Source: Roseococcus pinisoli (lineage in GTDB: Bacteria; Pseudomonadota; Alphaproteobacteria; Acetobacterales; Acetobacteraceae). Taken from it: 64,000 nucleotides of DNA. Positions within the stretch are counted from its first letter, which is position 1; each line of letters starts with the position of its first letter. The position numbers and the translations under genes are program-made. Where the stretch lies: the NCBI RefSeq assembly GCF_018413645.1, contig NZ_JAHCDA010000001.1, positions 992,001 to 1,056,000 of the forward strand, given 5' to 3'. The notes under the pieces were generated by a model. The model did not search any database, was not told the origin of the DNA, and saw only the letters and a program-made list of their open reading frames with translations. Below, piece after piece: positions 9,570 through 18,408 of the stretch.

Positions 9570-10559
9570 TCAGAAGATCGCCGCCGGCGCCACCGTGCTG
9601 CCCGTGAAGCCCTGCATGCGCAGCGGCTGCATCACGAAGCAGAACTCGCTGCGGCCCGAGGCCACCAGCTCGTCCAGCTTCAGGTTCTCCAGCAGATGCA
9701 CGCCATGCACCACCAGCGCGATCTGATGCACGGGCAGCGAGGCATCCGGCATGGTCCGGGACGGCGCGCATTCGACCGGCCAGTTATCCGCGCCCAGCAG
9801 CAGCGGGTTGCGCGCGATGAGCCATTCCGCCGCCGCCACGCCGATGCCCGGGCAGCCGGCCACGTAGCGCGCATTCTCGCGGCCCCAGAGATGGGCCCAG
9901 CCGGTATTGATGATCATCGCATCGCCCTCGCGCAGCTCCACGCGCTGGCGGTTGAGGGCCTGCTGCAGGTCCTCGGGCGTGATCTCGTAGGTGTCGGGCA
10001 GGGTCTGCACGCCCTTGAGCCCGGCGACGTCGATCAGCACACCTCGGGTCATGATGGTGCCGATCGTGTCGACGCCCATCTCGGTGAAGCCGCCCCGCGT
10101 CATGATCGAGGGAACATTCACGCAATTGTAGGTTTCGTCCCCGATGGTCTGATGGGGGAAGCAGTCGAACTGGGTGCCGATCTGCGCGATCTCCCCCACC
10201 ACAAGCTCCTCGTTGGAGCCGCGGCGGTTGGCCTGCGGGTTCATGTAGGTCTGCTTGAGGTGCACGTCGAAACGCCGCGTGCCGAAGAAGGGCATGCTCT
10301 GTGCAAGGACGTGGCCGATCTCGATCTTGCGGCCCTCGCGGATGAGGGCCGAGGCGTCGCGCATGCGGGCCGGTGTCATCAGGTTCATGCTGCCGCGGCG
10401 GTCGTTCGGGCCCCAGCGGCTGGGGCAGCGGGCGGAGGCGGGCGGCGGCGACCAGGCCGCTGGCGTCTGGGCCTGGGCCGGCGTCGCGGCCAGGCCGAGA
10501 TGGGCGGAACCGCAGCCGACGCAAGCACCGAACAAAGCCCGACGTGACATCCCTCGCAT
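9570..10559 (-). CDS. Cyclase/kynurenine-formamidase-like hydrolase, Tat-exported
   Basis: 329-aa protein of the putative cyclase family (Pfam Cyclase; isatin hydrolase, KynB). The N-terminus MSRRALFGACVGCGSAHLGL followed by AATPAQA is a Tat-type signal with cleavage after AQA, so the enzyme probably acts in the periplasm. The metal site of typical members (H-x-G-T-H-x-D-x-P-x-H) reads QIGTQFDCFPHQ here, placing it in the divergent GTQFD subgroup with an altered metal ligand set. Further conserved blocks are GVLIDVAGLKG, NTGWAHLWG and HGVHLLENL. Substrate unknown. It is divergent from the TAXI binding protein, with which it may share a regulatory region. Confidence 0.75.
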   Translation of the reverse strand: MRGMSRRALFGACVGCGSAHLGLAATPAQAQTPAAWSPPPASARCPSRWGPNDRRGSMNLMTPARMRDASALIREGRKIEIGHVLAQSMPFFGTRRFDVHLKQTYMNPQANRRGSNEELVVGEIAQIGTQFDCFPHQTIGDETYNCVNVPSIMTRGGFTEMGVDTIGTIMTRGVLIDVAGLKGVQTLPDTYEITPEDLQQALNRQRVELREGDAMIINTGWAHLWGRENARYVAGCPGIGVAAAEWLIARNPLLLGADNWPVECAPSRTMPDASLPVHQIALVVHGVHLLENLKLDELVASGRSEFCFVMQPLRMQGFTGSTVAPAAIF

Positions 10560-10728
10560 GGTTTTTCTCCCTTTTTCATGAATTGGCGGCCTAAAGCCGC
10601 GGTAAAACATTAACTTGAAGAGAGAAATCGGCAAGACAACTTGCGAGGTCGTCAAGTAGGCCCTTGACCTCGGTTGGCGATTGCGTTCATCCCAAATGGG
10701 AGAAAACTCGCACGAGGAGAAACGACCA

Positions 10729-11715
10729 GTGAACCAAATCACCCGCCGCGGCGCATTCGGTGCCGGCCTTGGACTTCTCGCGACTCCCAGCATTCTCGCC
10801 CCGGCTTCTGCGCAGACCGCGCAGCAGATCGCCATCGCCACCGGCACGACGGGCGGCGTCTACTATCCGCTCGGCGGCGCGCTGGCGAACTACCTGACCC
10901 GCGGCATCCCGGGCGTCTCGGCCACGGCCGAGGTGACGGCGGGCTCGACCGCCAACTTCCAGCTGCTCGGCGCGAACCGCGCGCAGCTCGTCTTCGGCCA
11001 GGTCGATGCCGCCGTGGACAGCGTCCGCGGCGCCGGCCAGTTCCGCGGCCGCGTGGTCCCGACCCGCGCCATCGCGGTCCTCTACACCAACCGCATGCAG
11101 GTGGTGACGGTCGCCGACCGCAACATCCATTCCATCGCCGACATGAAGGGCAAGCGCATCTCGACCGGCGCGCCGCAGTCGGCCACGGAGCTCTTCGCGC
11201 GCCGCCTGATCGCCGCCGCCGGCCTCGACATCGCCAAGGATTTCCGCGGCGTGGAGCGTCTCTCCCCGGCCGAGAGCACGAACGCCATTCGCGACGGCAA
11301 GCTCGATGCCTACTTCTTCGTCTCGGGCATCCCGACCAGCGCGATCACCGATCTCGGCGCCACGCCGGGCACGCAGATCGTCATGGTGGACCATGCCGAC
11401 GCCCTGGCGAACATCGTCCGCGAGCACGGCCCGGTCTATTTCGCCGAGCAGATCCCGGCCGGCACCTATCCGGGCCAGACCACGCCGAACCACCAGCTCT
11501 CGGTCGCGAACATCCTCGGCATGCGTGAGGACGCGAACCCGCAGCTGGTGACCCAGATCCTGAACATCCTCTGGGACAACCGCGAGGATTGGGCGCGCGT
11601 CCATTCCGCCGCGCGCGACTTCTCGCTCGAGCAGCAGAAGACGACTGCCGCCGGCGTGCCCTGGCATCCCGCTGCCGAGGCCTTCTGGAAGTCGAAGGGC
11701 GCGAACCTCGGCTGA
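10729..11715 (+). CDS. TAXI-family TRAP transporter solute-binding protein
   Basis: 328-aa periplasmic binding protein. A GTG start at 10729 is favoured because AGGAGA lies 8 bases upstream and the signal NQITRRGAFGAGLGLLATPS (ending PASA) begins there; the arginine pair makes it Tat-like. The start of the mature domain, IAIATGTTGGVYYPLGGALA, is diagnostic of the TAXI (TRAP-associated extracytoplasmic immunogenic) family, as are AGSTANFQLL and GVPWHPAAEAFWK at the C-terminus. The ligand is unknown; glutamate- and carboxylate-type ligands are known for relatives. The permease gene follows 74 bases downstream. Confidence 0.92.
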   Translation: MNQITRRGAFGAGLGLLATPSILAPASAQTAQQIAIATGTTGGVYYPLGGALANYLTRGIPGVSATAEVTAGSTANFQLLGANRAQLVFGQVDAAVDSVRGAGQFRGRVVPTRAIAVLYTNRMQVVTVADRNIHSIADMKGKRISTGAPQSATELFARRLIAAAGLDIAKDFRGVERLSPAESTNAIRDGKLDAYFFVSGIPTSAITDLGATPGTQIVMVDHADALANIVREHGPVYFAEQIPAGTYPGQTTPNHQLSVANILGMREDANPQLVTQILNILWDNREDWARVHSAARDFSLEQQKTTAAGVPWHPAAEAFWKSKGANLG

Positions 11716-11789
11716 CCCCTAGTTTGACTGTCTGATGAACTCCGGCCGGGCCTGTAGCCCGGCCGCTCGCGTTTGGAAGAGATAAGCCG

Positions 11790-13805
11790 ATGTCCAGCAC
11801 GCTCCCGCCCGATATCGATCCCAATTCGATGGATGCCGAGACGAGCAAACGCGTCTCGGAGCTGATCGAGGCAGAAGAGGGGGCCATGAACCGTCTCCCC
11901 GGCCTGCTCGGTCAGGCCGCGGTGGCCATCGCCCTGGCGATGTCGCTGTTCCACCTCTGGGCGGCATGGGACATTGTGCCGACGACGACGCTGCGCTTCG
12001 CGCATGTCGGCTTCACCATGGTGCTGGGCTTCATGCTCTTCCCGGCGGCGGCCCGCTTCCGCGACCGCTTCCCGCCCTGGGACTGGGCGCTGGTCGCGGC
12101 CGGTGCCTATGTCACCTGGTACCTGATCTCCGGCGGTGACGACCTGCAGGACCGCATTATCTTCCCCGAGCCGATGGACATCATCGTCGGCTGGATGCTG
12201 ATCGCGCTGGTGCTGGAGGTGACGCGCCGCTGCACGGGCTGGATTATGCCCGTCATCGCCATCTCCTTCCTGCTCTACGCCTCCTTCGGCAGCCATTTCC
12301 CCGAGCCCTGGACGCATCGCGGCTACGATGCCGAGCGCCTGGTGCCGCACATCGCCATCACGCTCGAGGGCATCTACGGCACGGCGGTGGATGTGAGCGC
12401 GACGCTCATCATCCTCTTTACCATCTACGGTGCCATCCTCGCCTCGACGGGCGCGGGCAAGTACTTCGTCGACTTCTCCTTCGCCGCGACGGGCGCCAAG
12501 TCCTCCAGCGCCGGCCGCACCGTGGTGCTCTCGGCCTTCCTGCTGGGCGGCCCCTCGGGCTCCGGCGTGGCCACGACGGTCACCATCGGCACCGTCGCCT
12601 GGCCGATGATGAAGCGCGTGGGCTACACGGCCCATGACGCGGGCGGCCTGCTCGCGGCCGGCGGCCTGGGCGCCATCATCTCGCCCCCCATCATGGGCGC
12701 GGCGGCCTTCCTCATCGCCGAATACCTGAAGATCAGCTACCTCGACGTGCTGCTGATGGCGGTGATCCCGACCTGCCTCTTCTACGCCTCGCTGCTCTTC
12801 ATGGTGGAGCTGGACCAGCGCCGCATCCGCGCCGCGCGCGGCGGGATCGAGGACGTCAAGATCGACGTCGAGCCGGCGGGCGTGCTGTTCCGCAAGGGCT
12901 GGTACCATTTCAGCAGCCTGATCGCGATCGTCGCCTTCATGTCGGTCGGCTATTCGGCGACGCTGTCGGTGCTCTACGCCATGCTGCTGGCGATCGCGCT
13001 GTCCTTCCTCTCGAAGGAGCACGCGCTCTGGCCGCGGAAGCTGATCCGCACCCTGGCCGCCGGCTCCGAGCAGGCGCTGAGCATCGCCGCCACCTGCGCC
13101 AGCGCGGGCATCATCGTGGGCTGCATCACGCTGACCGGCCTCGGCCTGAAGTTCTCCGACATCGCCATCCAGGCGGCGGGCGGCAGCCTCGTGATCACGG
13201 CCATCTACACGGCGCTGATCGTCTGGGTCGTCGGCCTCGCGGTGCCGGTGACGGCCAGCTACATCATCTGCGCGGTCGTGGCCGCGCCGGCGCTGATGAA
13301 GCTGGGCGTGCCCGACTACGCGGCCCACATGTTCGTCTTCTACTACGCCGTGCTGTCAGAGGTCTCGCCGCCGACGGCGCTGAGCCCCTTCGCGGCGGCC
13401 GCCATCACCCGCGCCGGCCCCTACAAGACGACGCTGATGGCCTGGAAGTACACGCTGCCGGCCTTCCTGCTGCCCTTCGTCTTCGTGACGGATCCCCATG
13501 GCGTGGGCCTGCTGCTGAACATGACGCCCGACATGACCTGGGTCGACATCGCCTGGCAGACGCTGCTCGCCACGCTGGGCCTGGCCGCGCTCTCCTCGGC
13601 CACGCAGGGCTTCGGCGTCACCCGCATGAGCCAGCTGGAGCGCTGGGGCATGGCGCTGGCCGGCCTGCTGATGGTCTTCCCGGCGGTGGTCGAGGCCGCC
13701 TTCGGCGACCTGATCCCGGCGCCGCACCTGTTTGGCATCGTGCTCGGCGTGGCGCTGCTGGCCGTGCAGATCATCCGGTCCCGCCGGAGCCCGGCGCTCG
13801 CGTGA
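11790..13805 (+). CDS. TRAP transporter fused permease (DctQ-DctM, 4TM/12TM)
   Basis: 671-aa membrane protein with a soluble N-terminal stretch of about 35 residues, four TM helices of the small DctQ-like subunit, then the large DctM-like part. Conserved segments of the fused TAXI permease are visible: GGPSGSGVATTVTIGTVAWP and LGAIISPPIMGAAAFLIAEY in the transport core, and SEVSPPTALSPFAAAAI near the C-terminus. It works with the preceding binding protein as a Na+- or H+-coupled importer. The stop overlaps the ATG of the PHP gene, so the three genes form one unit. Confidence 0.93.
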   Translation: MSSTLPPDIDPNSMDAETSKRVSELIEAEEGAMNRLPGLLGQAAVAIALAMSLFHLWAAWDIVPTTTLRFAHVGFTMVLGFMLFPAAARFRDRFPPWDWALVAAGAYVTWYLISGGDDLQDRIIFPEPMDIIVGWMLIALVLEVTRRCTGWIMPVIAISFLLYASFGSHFPEPWTHRGYDAERLVPHIAITLEGIYGTAVDVSATLIILFTIYGAILASTGAGKYFVDFSFAATGAKSSSAGRTVVLSAFLLGGPSGSGVATTVTIGTVAWPMMKRVGYTAHDAGGLLAAGGLGAIISPPIMGAAAFLIAEYLKISYLDVLLMAVIPTCLFYASLLFMVELDQRRIRAARGGIEDVKIDVEPAGVLFRKGWYHFSSLIAIVAFMSVGYSATLSVLYAMLLAIALSFLSKEHALWPRKLIRTLAAGSEQALSIAATCASAGIIVGCITLTGLGLKFSDIAIQAAGGSLVITAIYTALIVWVVGLAVPVTASYIICAVVAAPALMKLGVPDYAAHMFVFYYAVLSEVSPPTALSPFAAAAITRAGPYKTTLMAWKYTLPAFLLPFVFVTDPHGVGLLLNMTPDMTWVDIAWQTLLATLGLAALSSATQGFGVTRMSQLERWGMALAGLLMVFPAVVEAAFGDLIPAPHLFGIVLGVALLAVQIIRSRRSPALA

Positions 13806-14704
13806 TGAGGGACCCGGCCTTCGCGGCGCCCGGTCGCTTCTGGAAGGGGAATATCCACACCCATTCCAACGCAACCGACGGCCGGCGCTCACCTGAGGAG
13901 GTGTGCGCCGCCTACCGGGAGGGAGGCTACGACTTCCTCTCGATCACCGACCACTTCATGGCGAAGTACGGCTTCCCGATCGTCGACACGCGCGGCTATC
14001 GGACCGAGGGCTTCACCACCATCCTCGGCGCCGAGGTCCATGCCCCGGCGACCTCCCTCGGCGAGATCTGGCACATCCTCGCCGTCGGCCTGCCGCTGGA
14101 CTTTGCCCCGACGGCCGAGGGCGAGACGGGCCCGCAGCTCGCGCAGCGCTGCCTGGAGGCGGGCGCTTTCGTCGCCATCCCGCACCCGGGCTGGTACGCG
14201 CTGACGGCCGAGGATGCGGCGACCATCCCGGGCGCCCATGCCGTGGAAATCTACAACCACACCAGCGCCGTCCGCACCGACCGGGGCGACGGCGGCTATC
14301 TCATCGACCAGCTCCTGGCCGGTGGCCGCCGGATCCAGGTGATCGCGACGGACGACGCCCATTTCGAGAGCCCCGACTGGTTCGGCGCCTGGATGATGGT
14401 GAAGGCCGAGGCCAATGAGCCGGAGGCGCTGCTGGCGGCGCTGAAGGCCGGGCATTTCTATGCCACGCAGGGCCCCGTGATCGAGGACCTCGCCTGGGGC
14501 GAGGACAGCGTGGAGATACGCTGCTCCACCGCCTCCGCCGTCATGGTGCTGGGCCGGGGCTCGGCGGCCAAGCAGTCGGTCGCGCCGGGGCAGAAGCGGG
14601 TTACCCTGCCGCTGGACGAAAGGATGCGGGCCGGAGGCTTCGCCCGCGTCGTGGTGGTGGATGCGGCCGGGAAGAAGGCCTGGTCCAACCCCCGCTGGTT
14701 CTGA
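13805..14704 (+). CDS. PHP-domain metal-dependent phosphoesterase
   Basis: 299-aa protein of the PHP superfamily. Metal-binding motifs are in order: HTHSNATDG (about 18-26), ITDHF (about 46-50), an E in ILGAEVHAP, HPGW, and DDAHFE near residue 180. The usual reaction is phosphate ester hydrolysis at a trinuclear metal site, with unknown substrate. ATG 13805 overlaps the permease stop (TGATG); a GTG at 13802 is an alternative. Coupling to the TRAP permease suggests a role in handling the imported compound, which is an inference from position only. Confidence 0.85.
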   Translation: MRDPAFAAPGRFWKGNIHTHSNATDGRRSPEEVCAAYREGGYDFLSITDHFMAKYGFPIVDTRGYRTEGFTTILGAEVHAPATSLGEIWHILAVGLPLDFAPTAEGETGPQLAQRCLEAGAFVAIPHPGWYALTAEDAATIPGAHAVEIYNHTSAVRTDRGDGGYLIDQLLAGGRRIQVIATDDAHFESPDWFGAWMMVKAEANEPEALLAALKAGHFYATQGPVIEDLAWGEDSVEIRCSTASAVMVLGRGSAAKQSVAPGQKRVTLPLDERMRAGGFARVVVVDAAGKKAWSNPRWF

Positions 14705-14916
14705 ACGGGGCGGCGCCGCGATCCTGCGCGGCGACCTTTTCCTGAGGCGAGCCGCCTGCCGGCCGGCCGCCATTGCCGCCGAAACGGCACCACACCACAT
14801 GGTAATCGCCCGCCGGAAAATTCGGCGGAACGGCGCATGCAACACGCTGTCGCAATCTGCTGACCTTTCCACTATATTGCAGCCAAGACAGAATTTCCGC
14901 TGGGGGATGCCCGACC

Positions 14917-15870
14917 ATGCGACGCACTGCTCGCTTCCTGACCATTCTGGCCGCGGCCGCCTTCGTGCTGGCACCGGCCCTCGCCGATGCACGCCCGGGC
15001 GGCCGGAGCTCCTCGGGCAGCCGCGGCGCCCGGACCTATTCCGCGCCGCCGAGCACGACGACCGCGCCGGCCGCGCCGCGCCAGTTCGACCGTACGATGC
15101 AGCAGCCGACCGCGCCCCGCCCCGGCACGCCGGGCGCCGGCGCGGCCAGCCCGGCGCGCCAGGGCGGCTTCTTCGCGCGCAATCCCTTCATGGGCGGCCT
15201 GATGGCCGGCATGCTGGGCGCGGGCATCTTCGGCCTTCTGGCCGGGGGCGGCTTTTTCGGCGGCCTCGGCAGCATGGCCGGCTTCCTGGGCTTCCTGCTG
15301 CAGATCGCGATCATCGCGGGCCTGGTGGCCCTCGTCGTCAGCTTCCTGCGCCGTCGTCAGCAGCCCGCGCCGGCCGGCCTGCCCAACGCCATGATGCGTG
15401 AAGGCGCCCCGCCGCAGCCCGCCATGACGGGCGGAAGCGCGGGACGCGGCCCCGCGGGCGACGCGATCACCATCGACGCCGCCGACTTCGCCGCCTTCGA
15501 GAAGTCGCTCTTCGAGGTGAACAGCGCCTGGTCGCGCGAGGATCTGGATGGCCTCACGCGCCTCGCGACGCCGGAGATGGTCCAGTACTTCCGCGACGAC
15601 TTCAACGCGCTCAAGGAGCGCGGCTGGAAGAACGAGACCCGCGACGTGAAGCTGGAGCAGGGCGACCTCTCCGAAGCCTGGAGCGAGGGCCCGCGCGACT
15701 ACGCCACGGTGGCGATGCGCTTCAGCCTCGTCGACGTGACGCGCGACCTGAAGACCGGCGAGGTCACGGAAGGCGACCCGAACGTGCGGTCGATGGCCAC
15801 GGAGCTCTGGACCTTCGTCCGCGTGCAGGGCGGTCCCTGGACGCTGAGCGCGATCCAGCAGGCCTCCTGA
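14917..15870 (+). CDS. Tim44-like domain membrane protein
   Basis: 317-aa protein. It has an N-terminal signal/TM segment (FLTILAAAAFVLAPALADA), a low-complexity Ser/Pro/Ala stretch, glycine-rich hydrophobic segments (MAGMLGAGIFGLLAGGGFF and FLGFLLQIAIIAGLVALVV) and, from about residue 190, a Tim44-like/NTF2-fold domain containing FEKSLFEVNSAWSREDLDGL and LWTFVRVQGGPWTLSAIQQ. This matches the alphaproteobacterial Tim44-domain inner-membrane family, whose exact function is undefined. It is preceded by about 210 non-coding bases with a possible TATATT -10 element. Transcribed singly. Confidence 0.85.
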   Translation: MRRTARFLTILAAAAFVLAPALADARPGGRSSSGSRGARTYSAPPSTTTAPAAPRQFDRTMQQPTAPRPGTPGAGAASPARQGGFFARNPFMGGLMAGMLGAGIFGLLAGGGFFGGLGSMAGFLGFLLQIAIIAGLVALVVSFLRRRQQPAPAGLPNAMMREGAPPQPAMTGGSAGRGPAGDAITIDAADFAAFEKSLFEVNSAWSREDLDGLTRLATPEMVQYFRDDFNALKERGWKNETRDVKLEQGDLSEAWSEGPRDYATVAMRFSLVDVTRDLKTGEVTEGDPNVRSMATELWTFVRVQGGPWTLSAIQQAS

Positions 15871-15890
15871 TCGCCTGACCAGAACGGGGT

Positions 15891-15911
15891 TTGAGGGGCG
15901 GCGCCCCTCAA
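15891..15911 (+). terminator. Hairpin after the Tim44-like gene
   Basis: TTGAGGGGC and GCCCCTCAA form a perfect 9-bp stem with a 3-base loop, 20 bases past the stop. No T tract follows, so function as a terminator is uncertain. Confidence 0.4.
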
Positions 15912-15925
15912 GCTACCGTGCCGGG

Positions 15926-16864
15926 ATGTTCACCCTTCCCGAGCTCGAAGCCGCCGCGCTTCTCGTCCACCGCCACTTCCCCGCCACCCCGCAATTCAAC
16001 TGGCCGCTGCTTTCCGCGCGGGCCGGCTGCGAGGTCTGGGTCAAGCACGAGAACCACACGCCCACCGGCGCCTTCAAGGTGCGCGGTGGGCTGACCTTCT
16101 TCGACACGCTCAAATCCAGGGGCGTCATCAGCGCCACGCGCGGCAATCATGGCCAGTCGCTCGCCTATGCGGGTTCGCGCGCAGGCATCCCCGTCACCAT
16201 CGTCGTGCCTGAGGGCAACAGCCTCGAGAAGAACGCCTCGATGCGCGCGCTGGGCGCCGAGCTGATCGAGCGCGGCCGCGACTTCGACGTGGCGCGGCAA
16301 TACGCCCAGCAGCTTGCAGCCGAGCGCGGGCTGGACTTCGCGCCCTCCTTCGCGCCGGCGCTGGTGATGGGCGTGGCCACCTACGCGTTGGAGCTGTTCC
16401 GCGCAGCCCCGCCGCTGGACACGCTCTACGTGCCGATCGGGCTCGGGTCGGGCATCTGCGGCTGCATCATGGCGCGCGACCTGCTGGGCCTCTCCACCGA
16501 GATCGTGGGCGTGCAGAGCACGGGTGCCGATGCCTATGCGCAGAGCTTCGCCGCCGGCCGCGTGATCGAGACCGAGGCCGCGAATACCCTGGCGGACGGC
16601 ATGGCCACCCGCGTGCCAGATCCCAAGGCGCTGGAGATGATCCTCCAGGGCGCGGCCCGCATCGTCACCGTCACGGATGACGAGGTGCGCGACGCCGTCC
16701 GCGCCTATTGGACGGACACGCACAACCTCGCCGAAGGCGCGGGCGCGGCCGGTTTCGCGGCGCTGATGCAGGAGCGCGAGAAGCTGCGCGGCAAGCGCGT
16801 CGCGGCGATCCTGTCCGGCGGCAATATCGACCTGCCGCTCTTCCGCGACTGGGTGATGGCGTGA
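15926..16864 (+). CDS. PLP-dependent threonine/serine dehydratase-like enzyme
   Basis: 312-aa fold-type II PLP enzyme. The Schiff-base lysine sits in TGAFKVRGG (about residue 51), the asparagine loop is TRGNHGQSLAYAG, and the phosphate-binding glycine loop is GLGSGICGC. The C-terminus ends with SGGN, as in threonine dehydratases, and there is no regulatory ACT domain. Hydroxyectoine-utilisation dehydratases (EutB) and catabolic threonine deaminases both look like this, so the substrate is not fixed. It overlaps the following amidohydrolase gene by 4 bases, suggesting a joint catabolic step. Confidence 0.85.
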   Translation: MFTLPELEAAALLVHRHFPATPQFNWPLLSARAGCEVWVKHENHTPTGAFKVRGGLTFFDTLKSRGVISATRGNHGQSLAYAGSRAGIPVTIVVPEGNSLEKNASMRALGAELIERGRDFDVARQYAQQLAAERGLDFAPSFAPALVMGVATYALELFRAAPPLDTLYVPIGLGSGICGCIMARDLLGLSTEIVGVQSTGADAYAQSFAAGRVIETEAANTLADGMATRVPDPKALEMILQGAARIVTVTDDEVRDAVRAYWTDTHNLAEGAGAAGFAALMQEREKLRGKRVAAILSGGNIDLPLFRDWVMA

Positions 16865-18015
16865 TCCTCGAACATGTCCGCCTGATGGGCGGCGCACCCG
16901 TCGATGTGCATGTCGCGGACGGCCGTATCGCGAAACTGGTGCCCAGCACGCGCCAGGGCGCGGCGCCGCTCCTGCTGCCCGGCCTGATCGAGGGGCATTG
17001 CCACCTCGACAAGACGCTCTGGGGCCGGCCCTGGTGGCGCAACGAGGTGGGGCCGCTGCTCCGCCACCGCATCGAGAACGAGAAATCCGTCCGCAAGTCG
17101 CTCGGCATGGATGCGGCGCGGGAGGGGCGCGCGCTGTGCCTCGCGCATCTCGCCGCCGGCACGACGCGGCTGCGCAGCCATGTGGACATCGACGAGGAAA
17201 GCCGCCTCGGACACGTCGAGAAGCTGCTGGAGCTGCGCGAATCCCTGCGCGGCGTGATGGAGATCCAGCTCGTCGCCTTCCCGCAATCGGGCCTGCTGCG
17301 CACACCGGGCGCGGAGGAATGGGTCGACGAGGCGCTGCGCCTGGGCTGCGACGTGGTGGGCGGCCTCGACCCCTCGGTGATCGATCGCGATCCGGTGAAG
17401 CACCTCGACATCGTCTTCAAGCTGGCCGAGCGCCACGGCAAGCCGGTCGACATCCACCTGCACGAGCCGCATGAGCTGGGCGCCTTCAGCATGGAACTGA
17501 TCGCCGAACGCACGAAGGCCATCGGCGCGCAGGGCCGCGTCACCATCAGCCACGGCTTCGCCCTGGGCGACGTACCCGCGCCACGCGCCGACGCGCTGCT
17601 GACGATGCTGGCGGAGGCGGGCGTGGCGGTCTGCACCTCCGCCCCGCCCTCGCGCCCCACGCCGCCGCTGCGCCGCGCGCGCGAGCTGGGCGTCACGCTC
17701 TTCGCCGGCAACGACAACATCCGCGACACCTGGAACCCCTATAACGCGCCGGACATGCTGGCCCGGGCCGCGATGGTCGGGCTGAAATACGAGCTGCGAC
17801 GCGACGAGGAGGTGGAATGGGCGCTGGCCACCGTCACCACCGAGGCGGCGCGCGGCTGCGGCTTCGCCGATTACGGGTTGCAGGTCGGCGATCGCGCGGA
17901 TCTCGTGCTGGTGGAGGCCGGGACCGTGGCCGAGGCCGTGGTCACGCGGAAGCCGCCGAAGCTCGTCGTGGCGCAGGGCCGCGAGGTGGCGCGGGATGGC
18001 AGCCCGCTGATCTGA
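16861..18015 (+). CDS. CodA-like amidohydrolase (cytosine-deaminase family)
   Basis: 384-aa metal-dependent hydrolase starting at GTG within the GTGA overlap with the dehydratase gene. Motifs match the cytosine deaminase branch: GLIEGHCHLDKT (metal HxH), SHVDIDEE, VDIHLHE, ISHGFALGD and AGNDNIRDTWNPY, where the Asp is the catalytic residue. Deamination or cyclic-amide hydrolysis of a nitrogen compound is expected; cytosine itself is not assured. An in-frame extension upstream lies inside the dehydratase gene and was rejected. The pair looks like a small nitrogen-catabolic operon. Confidence 0.87.
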   Translation: MILEHVRLMGGAPVDVHVADGRIAKLVPSTRQGAAPLLLPGLIEGHCHLDKTLWGRPWWRNEVGPLLRHRIENEKSVRKSLGMDAAREGRALCLAHLAAGTTRLRSHVDIDEESRLGHVEKLLELRESLRGVMEIQLVAFPQSGLLRTPGAEEWVDEALRLGCDVVGGLDPSVIDRDPVKHLDIVFKLAERHGKPVDIHLHEPHELGAFSMELIAERTKAIGAQGRVTISHGFALGDVPAPRADALLTMLAEAGVAVCTSAPPSRPTPPLRRARELGVTLFAGNDNIRDTWNPYNAPDMLARAAMVGLKYELRRDEEVEWALATVTTEAARGCGFADYGLQVGDRADLVLVEAGTVAEAVVTRKPPKLVVAQGREVARDGSPLI

Positions 18016-18060
18016 GGCAGCCCGCATGGTACGAAACCCCATCACCACGGCAGACGAGCA

Positions 18061-18408
18061 ATGAGCGACGGCTACACCATCTTCCACAACCCCAACTGCA
18101 CCACCTCGCGCAACGTCCTCGCGATGATCCGTGAGGCCGGACACGAGCCGGAAGTCGTGCAGTACCTGAAGACCGGTTGGACCGAGCCGCAGTTGCAGCA
18201 GCTGCTGAAGGCCATGGGGCGGACGCCGCGCGACCTCCTGCGCACCAAGGAAAGACTGGCGGCGGAGCTCGGCCTCCGCGATGCGCAGCCCGAGACGATC
18301 CTCGACGCGATGGTGGCGCATCCGGTGCTGGTGGAGCGCCCGATCGTGGTGACGCCGAAGGGCACGGTGCTGGCGCGGCCGAAGGACGCCATCACGCCCT
18401 TCCTCTAG
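18061..18408 (+). CDS. arsC: Arsenate reductase, glutaredoxin-type ArsC
   Basis: 115-aa thioredoxin-fold protein. HNPNCTTSRNVL contains the H-x3-C-x3-R signature of glutaredoxin-coupled arsenate reductases (Cys about 12), followed by LKTGWTEPQL and the cis-proline segment ERPIVVTPKG. It reduces arsenate to arsenite in the cytoplasm using glutathione. There is no ars operon around it, so a Spx/ArsC-like role other than arsenic resistance remains possible. Its stop overlaps the stop of the convergent helicase gene in a shared CTAG. Confidence 0.9.
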   Translation: MSDGYTIFHNPNCTTSRNVLAMIREAGHEPEVVQYLKTGWTEPQLQQLLKAMGRTPRDLLRTKERLAAELGLRDAQPETILDAMVAHPVLVERPIVVTPKGTVLARPKDAITPFL

